Below, piece after piece: positions 61,325-64,000 of a DNA stretch of 64,000 bases (the first letter of the stretch is position 1; each line of letters opens with the position of its first letter). The stretch lies in NCBI GenBank assembly GCA_046294265.1, contig JBKBKC010000016.1:1-64000 (forward strand), in the 5' to 3' direction. The position numbers were made by a program, and so were the translations under genes. The stretch comes from JBKBKC01 sp046294265 (GTDB taxonomy: Bacteria; Pseudomonadota; Alphaproteobacteria; Rhodobacterales; Rhodobacteraceae). The notes under the pieces were generated by a model. It ran no database searches and had not been told where the DNA came from. It worked only from the letters and a program-made list of their open reading frames with translations.

Positions 61325-61786
61325 TCACTTCGCGGCCGTCGCGGCGGTCGCGGCGACCTTCTTGGCAGCCGTCTGCACTTCGGCGGTGGCTTTCTTCACG
61401 GCGGCGGAGGCGTCTTCCGACATGTCCTTGCCGGCAGCCAGCATCAGCTCGACCGTTTCCATCTGCACTTTCTTCGCGACTTCGGCGAAGGCGGCCATAT
61501 GCTCGGCGGTCATTTCGGCTGCGGCCGAGGCGAAATCGGTCATCGACTTGGTGTAGTCGGTGGGCTCCGGCTTGGCTTTCACGACATCGCCCAGCTTGGC
61601 AATGAAGCCCTTGGTCATCTGCGCCGAGATTTCGGTCGACTTTTCAGCGGCTTCCAGCGCCACTTTCGACAGTTTCTCGCCCATGGCAGCCTGGGTCTTG
61701 AATGCGTTCTGCATCGCCGAGGCGTCGACCGGGAAGGCGGCCATCATGTCCTGCATCATCTTGGTCATGTCATTGGTCTTGGTCAT
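61325..61786 (-). CDS. phaP: phasin
   Basis: A 153-residue helical protein of the phasin family that coats PHA granules. It starts MTKTNDMTKMMQDMMAAFPV, has KLSKVALEAAEKSTEISAQM and SMTDFASAAAEMTAEHMAAF, and ends in an Ala/Lys repeat (VQTAAKKVAATAATAAK). The ATG at 61786 is preceded by GGAG; ATGs at 61792 and 61798 are alternatives. Two CTGC-N3-GCAG sites upstream predict control by PhaR. Codon choice looks more optimised than in neighbours, as expected for an abundant protein. Confidence 0.93.
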   Translation of the reverse strand: MTKTNDMTKMMQDMMAAFPVDASAMQNAFKTQAAMGEKLSKVALEAAEKSTEISAQMTKGFIAKLGDVVKAKPEPTDYTKSMTDFASAAAEMTAEHMAAFAEVAKKVQMETVELMLAAGKDMSEDASAAVKKATAEVQTAAKKVAATAATAAK

Positions 61787-61859
61787 TTTCATCTCCATGC
61801 GCCCTGGGTGGTTTCCGACGCGGGCGGTCTGTCGTTTCCTGATGACCGACATATAGATG

Positions 61860-61898
61860 CTGCAGTGCAGCATTGCAAGTGAAATTTCTGCAACGCAG
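61860..61898 (-). promoter_or_regulatory. paired PhaR operators upstream of phaP
   Basis: CTGC-AGT-GCAG at 61860-61870 is the core of a perfect 17-bp inverted repeat ATGCTGCA-G-TGCAGCAT (61857-61873), and CTGC-AAC-GCAG is at 61888-61898. Centres are 28 bp apart and lie about 80 and 107 bp before the phaP ATG. PhaR of Rhodobacter sphaeroides is reported, as I recall, to bind two CTGC-N3-GCMG sites before phaP. Confidence 0.85.
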
Positions 61899-61931
61899 CA
61901 TGAATCTGATAGGCGCCCCCGTGTCCGCCCC

Positions 61932-63722
61932 TCAGACGGCGGGCACCGCGCTGACATAGGTTCCGGGGGCCGGGGCAAGCACCTCGGCGCCCTCGCCGGG
62001 GTGGCGCGCGGGGATCATCCTGCCCGACCGCTTGGCCAGCCATGCGCCCCAACGCGGCCACCACGACCCCGGAATGAAGCTGGCGCCCTCCATCCACGCC
62101 TCGGGCGTCGTCATGGGCGCTTCGTTCACATAGTGGCCATATTTGTTCTTCGCAGGCGGGTTCACGATGCCCGCGATATGACCCGACTGCGAGACGACAA
62201 AGGTCTTGTCCTTCGATCCCATCTGCCGGATGCCGTTGAAACTGCCCCGCCAGGCCGCGATATGGTCGGTCTCGCAGGCGATGGCGCACATCGGCAGGGT
62301 CATGTCCATGAGGCTGACCGGCTCGCCGAACACCTTGAACGTGCCCTGCGCAAAGCCGTCATCCTGGCAGAGGCCGCGCAGATACTCGACCGCCATCTTG
62401 GCAGGCAGGTTGGTGCCGTCGCCGTTCCAGAACAGCAGGTCGAACGCGGGCGGCGCCTCGCCCAGCATGTAGCTGCGGATCGCCGGTTGCCAGATCAGGT
62501 CGTTCGCGCGCAGGAAGCTGAAGGTCTTTGCCATGAACGACTTGTCCATGATCCCGTCGGCGGCCACCTGGCGCTCGATCCCGCCCACGAAATCGTCGTC
62601 GAGGAACACCCCCACCTCGCCCCGGTCGGAAAAATCGGTGAGCGTGGTGAAGAAGGTCGCGGCCTTGACGGAAGCGTCCCCGGCCTTTTTCAGATGCGCC
62701 AGCGTCAGCGCCAGCGTGGTGCCCGCGATGCAGTATCCCACGGCGTTGATCTGCTTCTCGCCGGTGATGCGCCGCACCTCGGCCATCGCGCGCAGGTATC
62801 CGTCGCGGATATAGTCATCCATCCCGGTGTCGCGATAGCTGGCATCGGGGTTGACCCAGGACACCACGAACAGCGTAAAGCCCTGATCGACGATCCACTT
62901 GATCAGCGAATTCTCGGGCTTCAGGTCCAGCACATAGAATTTGTTGATCCATGGCGGAAAGATCAGGAGCGGCGTCTGGTGCACCTTTTCCGTGGCGGGC
63001 GCATACTGGATCAACTCCAGCATCCGGTTGCGAAAGACCACCGCGCCGGGTGTCGCGGCGATATTTTCTCCCAGCTTGAACGGGGTCGGGTCGGCCAGCG
63101 TCACCAGCAATTCGCCGTCATGCGACTCGATATCGCGCACAAGGTTCTCAAGCCCCTTGACGAGGCTTTCGCCATCGGTCGCCACCGCCTTTTCCAGCGC
63201 GTCCGGGTTGGTGGCGAGGAAATTGGTGGGCGCGAACAGGTCCACGATCTGGCGGGTGAAAAAGTCCACGCGCTTGCGCTCGGCCGGGTCGAGCCGCTCC
63301 ATCGCCCCGACCGCGCCGGTGATCGCCTCGGCGTTCAACAGATATTGCTGCTTGAGGAAGTTGAAGAACGGATGCGTCTGCCACAGGGGATTGGCAAAGC
63401 GGCGGTCGGTGGGCGTCGGATCCTCGGGCGCCTTCAACTCGCCCTTGAGGAGAACCTGCTGGGCGGCCACATAATGTTTGAGGGTCTTTCCCCAGTAGCC
63501 GATCTGGTGTTCCAGAATTTTCGACGGGTTCTGCATCATTTCGGCAACATAGGCCGACGCCGCCTTCAGATAGACGTCCTGACTGGGCCCCTGCAAGGCT
63601 GGATCGGCCGTTCGACGCCTCGCGAGCGCGGCGGTCAGGCGCGTTGTCAACTCTTCCACCCTGGCCAGATTGGCGGTCAGGCGGGCTGCCCGCGCCGCCG
63701 CGTCGCTGTCATCTGTTGTCAT
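61932..63722 (-). CDS. phaC: class I poly(R)-hydroxyalkanoate synthase
   Basis: The 596-residue enzyme polymerises 3-hydroxyacyl-CoA into storage polyester. The lipase-like box is GYCIAGTT with nucleophile Cys331; Asp486 in CETDHIAAW and His515 in SGHIAGI complete the triad. LIFPPWINKFYVLDLKPENS and FTLFVVSWVNPD are conserved blocks. At about 600 residues without a PhaE partner it is class I. It lies upstream of phaP on the same strand and is divergent from phaZ across 137 bp, which contains GCTGCGCAGC (63749-63758). Confidence 0.96.
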   Translation of the reverse strand: MTTDDSDAAARAARLTANLARVEELTTRLTAALARRRTADPALQGPSQDVYLKAASAYVAEMMQNPSKILEHQIGYWGKTLKHYVAAQQVLLKGELKAPEDPTPTDRRFANPLWQTHPFFNFLKQQYLLNAEAITGAVGAMERLDPAERKRVDFFTRQIVDLFAPTNFLATNPDALEKAVATDGESLVKGLENLVRDIESHDGELLVTLADPTPFKLGENIAATPGAVVFRNRMLELIQYAPATEKVHQTPLLIFPPWINKFYVLDLKPENSLIKWIVDQGFTLFVVSWVNPDASYRDTGMDDYIRDGYLRAMAEVRRITGEKQINAVGYCIAGTTLALTLAHLKKAGDASVKAATFFTTLTDFSDRGEVGVFLDDDFVGGIERQVAADGIMDKSFMAKTFSFLRANDLIWQPAIRSYMLGEAPPAFDLLFWNGDGTNLPAKMAVEYLRGLCQDDGFAQGTFKVFGEPVSLMDMTLPMCAIACETDHIAAWRGSFNGIRQMGSKDKTFVVSQSGHIAGIVNPPAKNKYGHYVNEAPMTTPEAWMEGASFIPGSWWPRWGAWLAKRSGRMIPARHPGEGAEVLAPAPGTYVSAVPAV

Positions 63723-63859
63723 GCGAACGAATCCCCCCTAGTCTCGCCGCTGCGCAGCATCCTGTCCTCACGACGGGGTGGAACGCAACTAAACGTCGCC
63801 AGTTCTGGGGGGAATGCGACGGTCACTGCCGATTTCCCGCCGGGGCATGGAGACGCCTG

Positions 63860-64000
63860 ATGAAGTATATGTACACCTACGACATGATGGAGACCGCCCG
63901 CAACACGAACGAGTGGTTGGGGGCAACCGCGCGGGCGTTTGCGTCCTATCCGGTGTTCGCGCTGTCGATGAACCCGGTTCTGCCGCTGGTCGCCGCGTGG
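63860..64000 (+). CDS. phaZ: intracellular polyhydroxyalkanoate depolymerase (N-terminal part, runs off the window)
   Basis: The first 47 codons are present; the gene continues beyond 64000. The product starts MKYMYTYDMMETARNTNEWL, which matches the N terminus of intracellular PhaZ of Rhodobacter and Paracoccus; the catalytic part is outside the window. PhaZ degrades stored PHA. Being divergent from phaC is the standard order in this family of bacteria (phaZ, phaC, phaP, phaR). Confidence 0.88.
   Translation, partial: MKYMYTYDMMETARNTNEWLGATARAFASYPVFALSMNPVLPLVAAW

Overview
The window reads as a draft scaffold from a high-GC alphaproteobacterium of the family Rhodobacteraceae (Rhodobacter/Paracoccus/Roseobacter-type). 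The evidence is the content and order of genes: phaZ-phaC-phaP-phaR with CTGC-N3-GCAG operators, a PccR/ScfR-type regulator with TTTGCAAA boxes beside pccB and pccA, a betIA/choXWV locus, proS next to lolCD, Rhodobacteraceae-type conserved unknowns (DUF1194, DUF4174, DUF6497, DUF3775) and no insertion sequence, prophage or CRISPR. A run of ten N at 55318-55327, followed by odd T-rich and homopolymer sequence, marks a scaffold join.

Layout. 1-10.4 kb: tRNA-Cys, an orphan ABC ATPase, parE, GST, a methyltransferase, a DUF1007/NicO metal-export pair with a His-rich loop, a MATE pump, rlmJ and a WcbI-like gene. 10.4-19.5 kb: a long minus-strand run (perM, hdaA, ppk1, ppx, VOC, GNAT, TerB/DnaJ, EEP nuclease, periplasmic protein), mostly tightly spaced, linking replication control and polyphosphate turnover. 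19.5-20.5 kb: almost 1 kb without a convincing gene, with a 19-bp tandem repeat. 20.5-25.7 kb: proS, a lower-GC GT61 glycosyltransferase on the other strand, lolC, lolD, cytochrome c. 25.7-38.2 kb: the methylmalonyl-CoA pathway (mutase, pccA, pccB) with several small envelope proteins, then the regulator pccR; a DUF1194 gene here is cut by a stop codon exactly after its signal peptide.

38-44 kb: betI-betA divergent from choX-choW-choV around a perfect BetI-type palindrome, giving choline import and oxidation to betaine aldehyde (betB is not in the window). 44-49.5 kb: topA, dprA, a TerB protein and a PhnD-like protein. 49.6-60.6 kb: a polar amino-acid type ABC importer with two substrate-binding proteins, two glutamine-synthetase-like ligases, a class I amidotransferase, a PuuB-like oxidase and a DegT aminotransferase, which together look like uptake and gamma-glutamylation catabolism of an amine. 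60.6-64 kb: polyhydroxyalkanoate genes phaR, phaP, phaC and the start of phaZ.

The least expected signals are non-coding: a family of three double-hairpin palindromic elements with covarying arms, one of which sits inside a 24-codon mini-ORF bridging two permease genes by ATGA overlaps; and a second repeat family (core GGGTATTTGGGCAAAGAAG) that forms an inverted repeat at one site and is read as protein inside lolD at another.
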